A stretch of 64,000 nucleotides of DNA from NCBI GenBank assembly GCA_002197995.1, contig NGZR01000008.1, forward strand, positions 1,240,001 to 1,304,000, in the 5' to 3' direction. The position numbers and the translations under genes were made by a program. The notes beneath the pieces are model-generated. The model searched no databases. It saw only the letters and a list, made by a program, of their open reading frames with translations, and was not told where the DNA came from. Shown one piece after another: positions 18,968-31,397 of the stretch. How positions within the stretch are numbered: position 1 is the stretch's first letter; every line of letters begins with the position of its first letter. This stretch comes from Gaeumannomyces sp. JS-464 (taxonomy: Eukaryota; Ascomycota; Sordariomycetes; Magnaporthales; Magnaporthaceae).

Positions 18968-21149
18968 GATATTTTTGGCGCTAAGGTGGTCAGATCTAGG
19001 TATGGAGGTCCCGCTCGCGCCCGATTCGGAATTAGCAGGCAGGCCTTACCGATGCTGGGCGTGTCTTGGCTTATCAGCCACAGGAGTTTTAGGAAGAAGT
19101 TGTCTAAATAGTCGCTTAGGCCAGCCCTGGAGGTACTGTCAGAGGTACAGGTATTTCCGGTCCCTCTGGTGCGTGAGAATTTTACCAGTCCACAGCACAT
19201 AAACAGAGCAAAGAATCCATCCATTCAATGACGTATTGCGCGCTGTGAACAGATGCCGTGTGGAGACCACCCTTGCCAACGGATCCCGACAAACGAAGTC
19301 GGCCCGTATCCTCGAAATCCCAGTCCATGCCAAGGGACACCCTGGTACAGTTGGCGGAGCATGCCAAAATGCGCTGCGCAGGGGTTGAGATCAGTTCTGG
19401 CCAACGGCTGTTCTTGCTTGCATTCCTCCTCAACACATGAAATGGAACCCTTCACAGGGTTTGCGATTATTTCTGCTTACTACGGAGCAAGTCCTCTGCG
19501 ATCAATTGTGCGGCCCACTTCAAAGTCCCGGTTGCCACTTTTCTTATCCGGGGATGCAAACCCGGTGTGAGATTTCCCCAGATATCGTTAGCTTCGCGTC
19601 GAGGAATAAAGTGGGGGTATCTCTGCAACATTGTTTGTGTGGGGCTCTGATTAGGGTAGCTTGGCAGCTGAAAAAGGAGAAACTTGCGTCGGACCGGGGA
19701 TTGAGGCCCCTGTCGTCGAGGCCCCGTCGCGGACACCAACCAACGACCGGATTGCGACCCGACACTATGATAGGCTAAGACAATGTGTTGGTGGGACATG
19801 GTCACTGTCAACAGGGAAAACCCCCATCCACTCCAACTCCTACCGGAAATTCATCTTTCTGCTCCCACATTTTGTCTCCCTCTGGCGGTCTTGACAGATT
19901 TCCTGCTCCATAGCCCACAGTTGCGTGGCTGCCCGACAGATCGTAACAGCGCGGTGCGGTGGTATGCGTTGTTCTCCTAGATAAGCTGTACGGACGAACG
20001 ACCTAGAACATGCCGCCAGCAGATTTCGATTCACCGTCTGGCCCTGCGCACTGCGGGTTCTGCCCCTTGGTGGCTGTAGCGCTTGCTCCACAGCAGATGC
20101 AAGCGGTTAATTTATGCACCAACATCACCAACCTGCTGCCAACAGTCGTCCTTTCATTTACCTATTCGTTTGGCCGGGAGCTCTTCCCCAAGCCCATCCT
20201 CGTCAAAAGCGCGGAGACTACAAGGGGGTCCATTTTTTTGACCAGTCGCAGTCTAGCTATCATTTCTTCAACCGGTCAACAACTGCCGACGATTCAACCG
20301 GGAATCCTTAGTAAACCTTACAAAGCAAGGACTGCATGCAGCAGTGTTCAATCACATGTTACACCGGAGCTGTTATAGCCCGGGGCATGAACCGGTTACC
20401 AAACTGTCGGTACCATCTAACTATAATTGGAAGGTATATCAATCTCGGCACCCAGGATGGTTATGCAACCCCAACACCAACAGACTATGGTGTCAGCTAT
20501 GACCAGTAAAATTGAAAAAGCATTAAAAGCTTGACACATTCCGTCGTCGAGTGGAAAAGCTTCCGTTCGACAAATCATCCAACATTCGACTTCCCTCCCG
20601 CAACAATGTCAAACCTGTTCTCGGGACGGCCGCTGCCCTCCCAAATGACAGCCAACGGACCAAGGTACTTCACTCTTTTGCTGATTACAGAAAATATGTA
20701 ATAATTCTTTGGTGGAAAGGTGGTCGCCAGATGAAAGGCAGGGTGGCTCTTTTGGACCCATCGATATCACCAAAGAATTATCACAGATCTCCCAAGATGC
20801 ACTAGCTACGGGTCAACCGCTGCACCACATGGCTCAGGTGGTGCAAGTTCTTTATCAGCAGTTGCAAGATCTAGCTCACCAGGTGCAAGTCCTCCACCAG
20901 TAAGTCTCACCCCACCAAATTCGGTATTTAATTGATCATTTCATGTAACAATTAGTTCAGGTGTATTTCTTCGCCCCCAGAACCTCAAATGGTGGAGCAT
21001 CCACAAAATTTCCACCCCATGTCGGGCATTTTTAGGACCAATAGAGGCCCCCAGCACTAGAACAGCTCCTTCCATACGCGACGAACGATGAAGTCATGCA
21101 CCATCTTTTTGCACAGAGGGCCAGACGGGAATGGAACTTGGAGGAGAAC
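18968..21149. other. Degenerate stretch without a supported gene
   Basis: Starts after the second copy of the 75-bp duplication (18893-18967). Several medium frames on both strands overlap without start context or domains. A frame near 20709-20903 is Gln-rich and coiled-coil-like (QVLYQQLQDLAHQVQVLHQ) and could be a relic of a retroelement gag, but I cannot show it. Confidence 0.3.
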
Positions 21150-21177
21150 GGGGGGGGGGGGGGGGGGGGGGGGGGGG
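21150..21177. repeat. Homopolymer of 28 G
   Basis: An uninterrupted G run on the plus strand. Length is uncertain in any assembly. Confidence 0.8.
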
Positions 21178-22000
21178 AGGGTTTATATCTGCGTCACGGC
21201 ACGACAGTAGGTGGTCTAGACGTGAACAGTCAATTGCAGATGAGGAATCAAGGTGGCAGGTGGAGTGCCACGGGCCAAATCCCATAGAAGATAGTCTGTG
21301 CACACAGGCCCACACGCCACGCCATAACAATCTGGCGGTTTGCTTTGCTGGCGGCAGTAATGGGAGACAGTTGCATTTGCTACACTGGCCAACCTTCACT
21401 CGGAAAACTTTGCCCTCAAACCCGCTGTTAGTGGATCGCCAAGGAACCAGTCGATTTTTGGTGTGGCCGGCACCGCCACTAGTCTCCCCGACGGCTGTCA
21501 TGGCACGGCGGGCCCTCACAGGCTCCGGGCCATGGTCCTCAACTGGAATCGATTACGCGTATGAGCTATGCATGACAGGCAGTGCCCACGGCCTGGTAAG
21601 ACTGCGCCTCAACTCCGGTGCACCGCTTGTAGCCTTTTCCTCACCTTTAGCTCGCGACTTTAACTGAGAGCATATCATATTTTTGTCTTTTTTCCCGACG
21701 TTACAATCGGCGTCAGGGGACGGAATACGTATCATCTTATCTGTTCCATGTTCACTTCGTTGACAGTGTCGGGCCACTTGACAAGGACTGAGCTTTGCCA
21801 AGGGATGCAGCTGCCAACGCGAAGGAGGTCCTCGTGCTGCCCACTGCCCCGAATAGAAATGGCCCCATAGAAACCACCCCTTGTTGATGTTGTTAGCGGA
21901 GACCGAGCGATGTGCAGATGGGGAGACACGAGGAGACTGACTCAATTCAGATGGACACCAGCAATGCTACCAATCATTCTTCCCTACCCCAGATCCTGTA
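21178..22000. other. Non-coding stretch with LTR-like fragments
   Basis: A TGTCATGGCACGGCG start at 21497 resembles family-B ends, but no 3' end or duplication was found. No gene is supported. Confidence 0.3.
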
Positions 22001-22214
22001 CAGGGTCACAGGGATCACAAACGTTATTCCGGTGGATTTAAACAAAAAAGGTCAGTCAGGGTATAAGCCAAGGGATAGGGCGTTTATGCGAGGTGGATCC
22101 ATGTGTAGAGATACATTAATTTGGTAGGTTTTTCTATGTGAAAAAATGTATCTGGATACGTGGCTTAATTAGGAAGGATCCATAAAAATAACGTTTGTGA
22201 TCCCTGTGACCCTG
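22001..22214. mobile_element. 214-bp MITE with 28-bp inverted repeats and TA duplication
   Basis: Starts CAGGGTCACAGGGATCACAA and ends with the exact complement (28 of 28 bases), flanked by TA on both sides. TA duplications and this size fit a non-autonomous Tc1/mariner-type element. No transposase inside. Confidence 0.85.
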
Positions 22215-22590
22215 TAGGTGGCGTCACTAACTCCCTTAGCGACGTGGGCCTGCATCTTCCAATTTGTCATTCAGCCTGTCAGCGGCGATTGGAACCTGGT
22301 AATTCAGACCCAGGTGGGCGGCACGAGACCCACTGGGAATTGGGCCGAGCGTATTCGGGGAACAAGCCGCTTGGCAGGACTGTGGTTCTGCGCCTTGTGT
22401 TGTCCACTCCGGATGTACCTGATTGTGGGGGGGGTCTGTGTAGAACAGGGATTTTTAGCGCGTTTCGCGGTGGCGCTCGTTAGCTTGGCTGTCCAATAGT
22501 GGGCTCCGAAACTCCCTGCCCGCTCACACCGCCAGACACATCCTTGGCCTGCAGCGATAAACCTGGTTCTTAACCCCCAATCATAGCACT
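22215..22590. other. Non-coding stretch
   Basis: No supported gene or repeat. Confidence 0.3.
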
Positions 22591-22790
22591 TCCCGACGCG
22601 ATGTCCTATCGGCCTTGATTCTCTTGACGCGAGATTTCCCATGCTCGTTACCGTGTCGGCATGGTCGACCCCGGGCTTGGTCTGGCGAATCTCCATCACC
22701 TCCACCCCCAGCAATTCAGCTTTCCGCCCATAAGCCACACCGTACTGCTCCCGCGTGTGCCTCAAGTCGCGGCAGGCCTCGGAGCGTCTC
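22591..22790 (-). pseudogene. TPR fragment of a kinesin-light-chain-like repeat protein
   Basis: The minus-strand frame contains LLGVEVMEIRQTKPGVDHAD, then TVTSMGNLA, the hallmark of TPR_10/kinesin-light-chain repeats (xLE-VMExRKxxLGxxHPDTLTSMxNLA) found at the C-terminus of fungal NLR-like proteins. Only about one and a half repeats are visible and no start or nucleotide-binding domain is present, so it is a relic. Confidence 0.55.
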
Positions 22791-24356
22791 ACGGTAATTA
22801 TGTGTACTGGTGATACTTGCGGGTCTCCTGCGTCTGCGCGCCCGCCGGCCCATAGGCTCGGTTCCTGGCCTGAAATGTGGGTGAAAGGCATTGAGAGCGA
22901 GGCCATGATCTGACGCAACTGTGTTCCCGTTTGCTGAGGCGTTTGTAAATCTTCATCGAGAGGCAGCGTTTGACAGAAGCATGGTTAGTCGCCATCGTCG
23001 GATGCGCCTGACGTCGATCCGGCGCGACGTGGGGCAGCTTTGGTTGCACATGAGGTGCATAATTTGTAGCTAACGCGCTCTTTGCCGAGACACAGGATGA
23101 ATTTGCCACTGCGTTGACGCGAATGCTCGTGCAGAGTTTGTACATTTGGCCGGTGCTGGATATATGCATATTCGCCCAGATGCAATGGAAATGGGGTTTT
23201 AATTGTGGCTAACGCCCCTGGTGATCAATGTGGCCCATATGGCGCTGCAGCTCTGGGCCGCTGGTCGCCAACCAAAAACCCGGGCCCGCAAAAAGTCGAC
23301 AGGAGAACCACACCACAGCTTCCCAACTGCACCCAGCCCCCAGTTTATAAGTGAGGGACGCAGAGCCAAGAAGATACGGATTGGGCAAGAAAGATCACTT
23401 CGTATACAATACGCATAAGGAATTCTGGATTAGGAGGTCGCTACGGCAAGAAACACGCGACGATTGTCATCAGGAAGGGAGTGCGCCTGCAACTTGACGG
23501 CAATGTGCCAGCTGCGGCAGACTGGACACAATGCACGCACTTGTGGAGACGCAGAAATGCCCAATGTATATAGATCCGAATAGTTAAAAATTCGAAGGAT
23601 TTTGTTACGATTTGGGGTGAAAGTCGAATTGATTGTCCGGAGGCCGAAAACGGTATTCCAACTCGCTGCTGAACCACGTCAGTGGCGATTTAGAAGCATG
23701 GAAGGAATAACCAACACGGCCAGCAAGCTTGTGCCGGTCTATAAAGATAATAATTTATCTAGGTTTAAGCACCAGAATTGGATATTTCGGGAAGGAGACT
23801 GGCTCCTTTGCGAATAACTGAAGGACCTTAACGGTGGTAAATAGCTCGTTCCAATACGGCTGTTTGTCAAGACAGCCTGTCAAGTGTGCGAAGTTTGAAC
23901 ACTTGGTGATCAAATTAAAGCAGTGAATAATACGTTGAGAGGCCAGGCAATTCAGGATAGCTCTCCTTTCCTATCCCCATTCGCATTTATCGAAAGTATC
24001 GAAAAGCGATCCCATGACGTTCTAAGTTTACTAGGTTTTAGGTCAAATGATGAAAATCTTTGCAGGGCCTTATTTCATTGCATAGTACATTAATATCACT
24101 GTGGCGAAGAAATACAATTCTTTATGTTCAGCTTTGTACTTCATTTTCAAGATAATGAAAAATCTCAGACAGTACTTAAATCATGTAATATCATTTGCGT
24201 ATAAGTCTTCGCTCGTAATTATATTATTGTGAATAAGTACTACTGGCTGATGATATTCACTCAAATACCAGGGTTAACAGCTATCACTTTGATGTGAGTA
24301 AAAGCCATTAGTGAACATTGCTGATATAAAGGCTGAACATCGCATTATTCGGCACG
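22791..24356. other. Intergenic stretch without a supported gene
   Basis: The first part is GC-rich, the second (23,800-24,350) AT-rich. Frames at 22985-23185 and 23602-23817 have no recognisable domain. Confidence 0.3.
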
Positions 24357-24513
24357 TGTCACGGCTCTGGCATATCTAGCAAAGCCTAATCCCACTAGCC
24401 AAAAGGACGAGAAGATACAAGTTCCCAACTTGTATCCCACGTTGGGCTTAAGTACCTTGGTGCAAACGAGACAATGGCTGCGTCTGCCCAACAAGGCACG
24501 CCGCGCCGTCACA
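24357..24513 (-). repeat. Family A solo LTR-like element (A2), 157 bp
   Basis: Inverted copy: starts TGTCACGGCTCTGG and ends GCGCCGTCACA, flanked by exact GCACG at 24352-24356 and 24514-24518. Confidence 0.88.
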
Positions 24514-24633
24514 GCACGCCAGTAGCAATTTGTAGCGAAAATTGTTTATAAAAATCCTCAGTCTGTTATTCAGTTAATTGCCTAGCTTCTCCCTAGGTTG
24601 AAATCCTCACGTTTTATTTATTCGAGTTAAAAA

Positions 24634-25780
24634 ATGATTTTATATTACTTCCCGTGCTATATCCCTTGGCATTAGCGAAAGATTATCGTACTTTCGCAGT
24701 CTTACGTCATAGTGATGGGGCCCCCTTGTCGAAGCTCGAATTGACCCCATCGTAAGCCCTGGTGTGCCGTCAGAACATGTCCACACGGTAATGGGTGCAA
24801 GCAACTTTGGGCTCAATGCTACTGGTGATAGTTTGTTAAGGTCATCATGCACAACAGCGCTTATAAAAGATGACCTTAGTGCCTATTGGTTTCCCAAGCT
24901 GTATTTTAAAGACCCAAGAACAGACCTTTTTGAATCTGTAAACTTGTCGTCTATGAATGTGTACTATTTGTAAGAATATATTATCACAAATTAAAATAGT
25001 GTAACCCTCCTAACGTGTTCCAGTTTCGAACCTACCGATGACAAAATTAGTGCGTTTCCGGTTGGGTTGCAGATCGTTAGCGGAGATGCGTCACTAAGAT
25101 ATCCCCCAAGTCAAACTGGTAAAATCAATATTAATCCATTAGATGGGACAATTCAGCCGGGGCAGTGGAGATGTCCCCGCATTCATTATGACCCGCCAAG
25201 CTACCCGGCGAATTCGAATGGGCTTGCGGCTGGAATTCCAGATCCTGACATTAAGGAAGCTGGAATCGGCTTTCCGTTTGCGAACTGTGATCTTTTTGCT
25301 TCACCGCTTCGCATGGATCTTCATTTCCCCTCGTGCTACAATCCAGGTGTTCCATTAACAGATTACAAATATAACATGGCATTTCCGGCTATCTACAAAA
25401 ATGGCAAACAAAACTGTCTTAAAGACTGGATCCATGTTCCTCATCTTTTATACGAAGTATATTGGGATACAATGAAGTTTTCCCATCGATGGAAGCCTCA
25501 TCAGGATTATCAACCTTTTATCCTTTCTAACGGTGATAAAACTGGCTATTCAATTCATGGTGACTTTTTGGCCGGCTGGGACGAACAAGCGTTACAACAC
25601 ATAATTGACAGTTGTGATGTAGCAAAGTCTAAACATTTTGGAATGGAAACGTGTCCTGGAGTGGCCGTGAATACTAATAACCGTCGGTGTGTTATAAACT
25701 CTCCAATAAACGAACAGGTCATAGAAACACTTGTAAAGCTTCCTGGACACAACTTACCGACAGGCTGGAACCTTGTTTGA
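24634..25780 (+). pseudogene. DUF1996 domain protein, frameshifted near the N-terminus
   Basis: Two exons joined by a 54-base intron (24970-25023, GTAAGA, CTAAC branch, CAG). The joined frame shows the DUF1996 pattern throughout: DPIVSPG, HVHTVMGASNFG, YWFPKLYF, MNVYYFF, FPVGLQIVSGD, then CPRIHYDPPSYPANSNGL, FPSCYNPG, DWIHVPHLLYEVYWDT and LSNGDKTGYSIHGDF. DUF1996 proteins are secreted, often with a WSC domain, function unknown. The N-terminus is broken. A hydrophobic leader (LLPVLYPLALA) and YRTFAV lie in another frame and shift by one base between about 24716 and 24731. The only upstream ATG (24634) is in a third frame. So at least two indels separate start, signal peptide and domain. The C-terminal 300 residues are uninterrupted. 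Confidence 0.75.
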
Positions 25781-26809
25781 ACATTATTTTAAGTTTCACC
25801 TGAATCGCAGCTTAAATGTATATCGGTGATAAATACAGCGGGTCTTAAAATTATCAATTGGCTGTCCAGGTGACAAACAGTTACTATATACTATTAGTTT
25901 AAATGCAACGCTGGTGTTAAAATGGACCTCTATGGCATTAATTATTACTATTCTCCTTTAGTATTTATTCCAATAACCTTATTGCTTTTTCCTTCCCGCA
26001 AACCATGCATTGTAACCTTGAGTGCAGGAAATACTTGGGAAAAGCGGTTTTGTTCGTGTTCCGTTGACTGGTACCGAGGGAATGAAGCTGAAAGTGGCGC
26101 TCGGGAGGCATATGTTTCCGCCTGTTTGTCCAACCCAGCATGTTAAAGCCGAAAACGCCGAGCTACGGTAAGCTGTGCTACTAAAACGTTGAAGTCTGGC
26201 CTAGACTTAAGCCACCCGCCAATGTGGCGTCTCCTTATTCCTGGGATGTCGTTATTTGGCTATATTTGTTTGACCTGAGCCGCAGCCCGACATGGAAGGC
26301 CCTGGTGGTTTCGCAGGGAATAGTGTTTTTGGAGCCCAGCGCCAAGAGAAAACTATCTAGCTGTTATTGCTTTTTACCATCGGCGCTAAGGCAGGCAAAG
26401 GGTAAGGATTGGGATCCGGCCCCCAGAAATTTTGCCCATTTATGCTTTGGACTAAAAGGGTTGGTGGAGCTCGGATGTTGGTTGGATGGCCCGCACGCGC
26501 CGTCGCTTTCCTTTGAGCGGCTGTACGCTTAAATGGGGCGCTGTTGGTACCTTATTAGCTTTTTTTCGGCTATCGTGCACTCCCTAACCAGTCACACAGC
26601 GCCAGTATTAACAGCTGCCAAGGAACTGTTGGTGTCGCGCCGACTACCTCTGTTAACCTCTGTTGTTATGTGGCTGTCCGTAATAAATATTAGGGCCCCG
26701 CGCTCTCTTGTCATTGGAACTTCACAGCCGCTCGCTTTCCTTTAATCTGGTTTCTACGGGGAGAAGTCTGTACATCAGAAAGACCCCAGATAATTATATA
26801 CCTGCCGCC
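25781..26809. other. Intergenic stretch between DUF1996 gene and P450
   Basis: A 102-codon frame at 26224-26532 has no ATG context or recognised domain. Nothing else is supported. Confidence 0.3.
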
Positions 26810-28710
26810 ATGGGCTTGGGTCTCGGGCTCTCGCCGTTCCAAGGCGGCGGCCATCCACGACAGCCGCAGCTTTCTGCATCCTTCTGCTTCTCGTCGCCAG
26901 CGTAACCCCGTCTCTGGACCGGCTGGGTTGCTCGCTCACAGTCGCGCTGCGAGTCGGACGCAACAGCGAAGCCGGTACCTTTGGTCCCCTACTGGCTGCC
27001 CATCCTCGGCCACATCCCCAACTTCGTATTCAGCCACGGCAGTTTTCTCACGGGCCTTCGCGATAGCCTCCCAGACGGCGTGGCCTCGCTTAACCTGCTG
27101 GGAACAACGCACGTCTTCATTTTTCGCCACCGGGTCGGCAGCTCGCTGCTGGCAAAGCCCAGCTCTGCTGCCGACGCCGGCTGGCTCCGGGCCCGTCTGC
27201 TTAGCAAAGCCTTCGGTTACCCATCCAGCGAGCTCGACGCCTACGTCAAATTGTCGCCCCGGCTGAACGACCTTTTCACCCGCCACCTGCTCTCGGGCCC
27301 AGGCCTGACGCGCATGGTCGCGGCCACTGCCGGGCACCTGGCTCGCAACATTGACCGCTTTGTCACTTTTGGCGCGGCTGAGCAAGCGGCGCAAATGCCA
27401 TGGGAGCGCGTGGCTGGGGTTAAGCCTGTCACCAGCATCGCGGCTAAGAACACGGCGGCAGCCAGAGTGCCATACAGTGGTGGCATTAACCAAAATAGCC
27501 ACGCCGGGTCGTCGGTCGAAGCTCCCCTTGACGACCTGGTGCGCGCTTTCGTCGGTTTTACGGCCAACTCCAGCCTGTTTGGTGACGATTTCATGGAAAA
27601 CTTCCCCCACTTCTGGGACCTGCTCCAGGAGTTTGACAAGTCCTGGGTCCTCCTAGCCCTGGACATTCCCCGCTGGGTGCCCTCATTCCTGGCGCCCGGC
27701 GCCGCCGCCGCACGCGCGGCCGCCGCCCAGGCCAAGATGCTGCGTTGCATGCGCGAGCTCGAGACGGCGCTGGACCGCCGTGCCGCCGGCCAGGACGCGG
27801 GGCCTCGATGGCAGCGCCTCGATACTGTCTCGGATCTGGTGCAGGCCCGCGTGGCGCTGTACCGCGAGAAGGAAGTGAGCATCGAGGCGCGTGCGGCCAA
27901 CGACCTGGGCCTCGCTTGGGCCATGAACACAAACTCCAATATGCTCGTCTTTTGGATCGTGGCCCGCGTCGCCGCCAACCCGGCTCTGCTCGCCGGAGTG
28001 CGTGCCGAGGTGGCGCCGTACATCGGCACCGAGGGCGGCGCGGCAAACAGTGAACGGTGGACAGTCCGGCACATCGAGGGCCTTTGCGCCCGCTGCCCGC
28101 TGCTCAAGGCGGCGTACGTCGAAAGCCTGCGGATCGACGGCTCGTCGTGGAGCTTCCGGCAGGCGCGGCAGAACCTCGTGCTGACAGACCGGCACGAGGG
28201 CGACGGGCGACTACTGGCACAGTGGCTAGTGCCCAAGGGTGCGTACGCGCACATCGTCGAGGAGATGCACCACACGGACCCGCGCATCTTCCCGGGCCCC
28301 TTTACATGGAACTACCAGCGCCACATCACCGTTCAAGAGGCAGTTGGTCCGATGTCTTCTAGCGTGGACGCGCATGCAAGCAAAGAGAAGGTGGCAGTCG
28401 CCAAAATGGGCTTGGTTCGACCATATGGTTCGTGGAGCTTGAACCTTCCTACCCTTGTTCTCGTTAAAATGTTAATCTCCTGGCTGACAAATGCTCTCGC
28501 CACACAGGTGGCGGTTCGTCCACCTGCCCCGGGCGTGCATTCGCTCTTAGGGAGACCATGGCCTTTGCGGCTGCTATTTTGCATCACTACGATATTCGCC
28601 CCGTAATCACCAAGCCCGACGGCTCCTGGGTGATGCCGGTCCCTGAGTCCAGTTCGGTGGGGATCAAAAGGCCCAAGCAGCCCTTTAGGGTGATTATTGA
28701 GAGGTTGTGA
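26810..28710 (+). pseudogene. Cytochrome P450 (CYP7/CYP8-like clan), N-terminus out of frame
   Basis: Main exon to 28427, intron 28428-28507 (GTTCGT, CTGAC branch, CACAG), last exon 28508-28710. Visible P450 landmarks: the proline-rich hinge VPYWLPILGH, a helix-I segment AWAMNTNSN lacking the usual AGxxT, the ExxR motif in VESLRIDGSSWSF, and the haem loop RPYGGGSSTCPGRAFALRE created exactly by splicing out the intron. Such enzymes are ER-anchored monooxygenases. The ATG at 26810 has a good context, but the membrane anchor (FCILLLLVASV) and the hinge lie in other frames, so one or two indels separate start, anchor and body. DNA is GC-rich. The stop codon lies inside the family-C element at 28706: that insertion replaced a terminal Phe-stop with Leu-stop and changed nothing else. 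Confidence 0.75.
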
Positions 28711-28852
28711 GGAGTTGGCCCGTGCGCCGGTGCCCTACTTCACCGACGAGAGCGTCACCCATCGGATCGTCACCTCTCTCTAAGAACACAGACAATACAG
28801 AGCTGTTTCCTTCTTTTGCAGGCGGCCTTGCGGCCGCCCTACGCCTCCAACA
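28706..28852 (+). repeat. Family C solo LTR-like element (C2), 147 bp, supplying the P450 stop codon
   Basis: Starts TGTGAGGAGTTGG and ends CCTCCAACA, flanked by exact GAGGT at 28701-28705 and 28853-28857. Its TGTGA start gives the P450 frame TTG TGA. The pre-insertion frame, read across one GAGGT, would be GAG AGG TTT TAA. Confidence 0.9.
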
Positions 28853-30180
28853 GAGGTTTTAATTGCCTTCCTAACCCTTTTCTTGCCGCTTCACCTTGGT
28901 GACCATATTTACCGGCTAGCGGGATCGACTTTGCAAGTCTTTCGCTGCCTAATTCCCATACTCGGCCCTCGATCGAAGAATGCCCAGAGATCATCCTGAA
29001 AGTTCCAGAGACTGCGGCATTCACCTCACCCAAAGCAGTTAGAGCAGTCGCGACAGAAGGAAGCCTGACAGAACGCCTCGCGCCGGGCAGTGCAAATGTG
29101 GCCTGGATCTCGACAAGCCTGCTGAAGAGTTTAGAATGTGTTTTTTTTTGAAAACTCATTGGCCTTCGTGTACAACTGGCAAAACTAATCTTAAAATCGC
29201 CGCCTAAACCCGGTACCAATAACAGCTTTCGCCGCTATATTTGGATCTACAGCTTTAAATGCCTGTTCCGGCCTGGGAGGCTCTCATGAGCGGAACAATA
29301 AGGCGACAAGGCTCGCCAGTCCAGGTACAATGGACCGCTGTCGCAATGTCAGTCAATATTTTGCAACGAAGGGCTGATCGGCACATGTTACTAATCTTGT
29401 GCGGCGATTGTGAAAGCCACTTGCAGCGTTTTGGAAAGCGGTTTGTGGCTCTTAAAAAGTAATTTTTGGCCGAAATCCAAACTCTGGTAAAACCTACCCC
29501 ACACCTTGTACATTTGTGGATCTGTGCAAGGGTGTGGCTTATATGTTGCAATCAGGTTTCTGCTCCTAAGGTAGGGCACCTGAGGAGAGGCGCTGAACAG
29601 TACACTTAGAGCGTGTTCGGTGGTAGCTGTTTTTTTTTTTTTGACCCTGGCCGGTTTTTTCGATACGGGTACTCCCGCAATAAGCATAACGAGGGGCCCT
29701 GCAATAAAAAATGTACCTTTATTTGTGGGATTTTTATTTTTAGATGTATTAACTTTGCAGGCAAATTTCCTAATTCGAACGGTGGCAAAAACGGTGGCAA
29801 AAAAAAAAAAACATTTATTGCTATTTACTCCTATTTGCACGTCCCCGGCCCTTCTGGGTAGCCATTGGGTAGCCCTTTTAAATTTTTTCTAAGTCAAATG
29901 CTTCTCGAAAGGCGGAGCGTGGCCGGCTTTATATATTCGTTGTGGCAAAGCCCTGGTCAGGAGGTGGCACAGAAAGTGACACAGGACCGAGCCATCCGTG
30001 CGGGATGTCAAGGCGTGGTTCTGTGCGGGGTGTTACAACTAGGGATGAATGTTCACGTTAGAGTTGGGCTAAATCTACTACATGGCCACACATTTCCTAC
30101 TTGGATGGCACAGTGAAGCTATTCCATTATCTGTTCGCACAACGAAATCTACCATGCTTATCAAAAGGGTACATCACTAA
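28853..30180. other. Intergenic stretch
   Basis: Minus-strand frame 28839-29219 overlaps the element and has no recognised domain. A W-repeat fragment (CAATCAGGTTTCTGCTCC) starts near 29544. Poly-T and poly-A runs occur at 29629-29642 and about 29800. Confidence 0.3.
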
Positions 30181-30419
30181 GGGGCTGTTTAATCCAAAAT
30201 GGGTTTTAGTTTTTCCCGTACTAATCCTAAAAACCGGCGGTTTTTAGAATTTTTAAAACAAGCATAAATGATGCAAAGCTTTATAAAAATGAAATTTTAA
30301 CCGGCCAAAAGTATTTTTTTAACCAAATTTCCCAGATTTTTACGTGCGTCCTTTGGTGAAAGCATTTTTGACTCCTAAAAAACTAAAAAACTAAAAAACC
30401 ATTTGTATTGAACAGCCCC
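30181..30419. mobile_element. PIF/Harbinger-type (Tourist-like) MITE, 239 bp
   Basis: Starts GGGGCTGTTTAAT and ends GTATTGAACAGCCCC, flanked by TAA on both sides. Three-base TWA duplications and GGG-C-TGTT ends are characteristic of Tourist-like MITEs. Same family as 54844-55078. Confidence 0.85.
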
Positions 30420-30439
30420 TAAAAGTTGCACTATCTACA

Positions 30440-30682
30440 CTAGCACGATCCCCTCTTCTTATATCCTACTACCCGCTTGAATTTATCACCAAACCCTTCT
30501 TTACGCTGGGTTGTTGTAGTAACCGGTCCTTGGCAATGTTGCGGCCACCACTGGCACTGATAGTCGTAATCGATATTACAACCACAAATGGGTTGATCAT
30601 TGTAGCTTACAGCAGATTCCCTCCACTGTTTACCCGACCCAGTGTAGCCACTAACCCCTGGCCCACTCTGTTGAGGATCCAT
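30440..30682 (-). CDS. Small cysteine-containing protein, 80 aa
   Basis: ATG at 30682 to a stop at 30440, uninterrupted. It has a Cys/Trp-rich middle (CGCNIDYDYQCQWWPQHC) and a basic C-terminus. No signal peptide. Family unknown. It sits between two MITEs; weak support. Confidence 0.3.
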   Translation of the reverse strand: MDPQQSGPGVSGYTGSGKQWRESAVSYNDQPICGCNIDYDYQCQWWPQHCQGPVTTTTQRKEGFGDKFKRVVGYKKRGSC

Positions 30683-31397
30683 GATAGGCCTGCTTGTAAC
30701 CGAGTGCAGCGACAGGCACTTAAAGTCCCCACTAGCAAGATACTGATACAACTGCACTCTGCCTTAGGTGTCAGGTTCAGTCCAGTGAAGCAAGCTGGTC
30801 GCTGGCCGTTGATGGAACCGTAATACAAATTATAAGGGTGCAACGGCCAACATTGCACACGGTTCGAAAGTCACTTGTGGCAGAGCCGTCACAGGCTTCG
30901 GTTAGCCAAAATGGGCCCTGGTTGGCTAAGATCGGGTGCATTAGCTAGCCAAGACTAGCCCTATTTGCCTAAAACGGGCCCCGGAGCTACTCGCATATTA
31001 CGAACGCGTCTGGAAAGATAGAGCGGTTCATGAAAGGGTAAACGACGGCCGCGCCTCCCTTAATCCCTAACTTCCAGAAGAAAAATGGAAAGGCATGCTA
31101 ACTGTGTTTAGCAAGTTCGGTTGCTTAATGAACGGCCAAGAACGAAGCGCAGCAGTATTCGGTCGCGTTTGTTAAATGGCAAATCTATCTAAATTGAGAG
31201 TTGGCAAGGGTTCAAAATAGGGGTGGGGTAAATGGAGATGCTACCGACGCTTTTTGTTGCCACGGGTGGGAGACCGACGGACGGAGCTGTTGGTAAACTC
31301 GGGCGTCTTAGGTGGTTAAAAGGAAGGGTTCGGTGGTTGACGTGCGCCTGATATCGCGGTCATTCGGTCCCTAGGTGCGTATTATGGGCATGTATTA
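30683..31397. other. Intergenic stretch
   Basis: No supported gene. A run of related short motifs (GGTTAGCCAAAATGGGCCC, GGCTAAGATCGGG, TAGCCAAGACTAGCCC) at about 30900-30980 is a degenerate tandem array. Confidence 0.3.

Noticed and set aside
19139..19455. Overlapping minus-strand frames as a copia integrase or hAT tail
   Set aside because: No conserved DDE or dimerisation motif could be recognised.
20010..20903. Possible retroelement gag gene
   Set aside because: Frames are Gln-rich but show no zinc knuckle, protease or reverse transcriptase nearby.
24560..24612. Possible tRNA (GGTTGAAATCC resembles a T-arm)
   Set aside because: No matching acceptor stem or anticodon arm could be built.
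27241..28287. Long minus-strand frame opposite the P450
   Set aside because: It is the complement of a GC-rich coding region and has Arg/Ser/Ala-biased composition typical of antisense frames.
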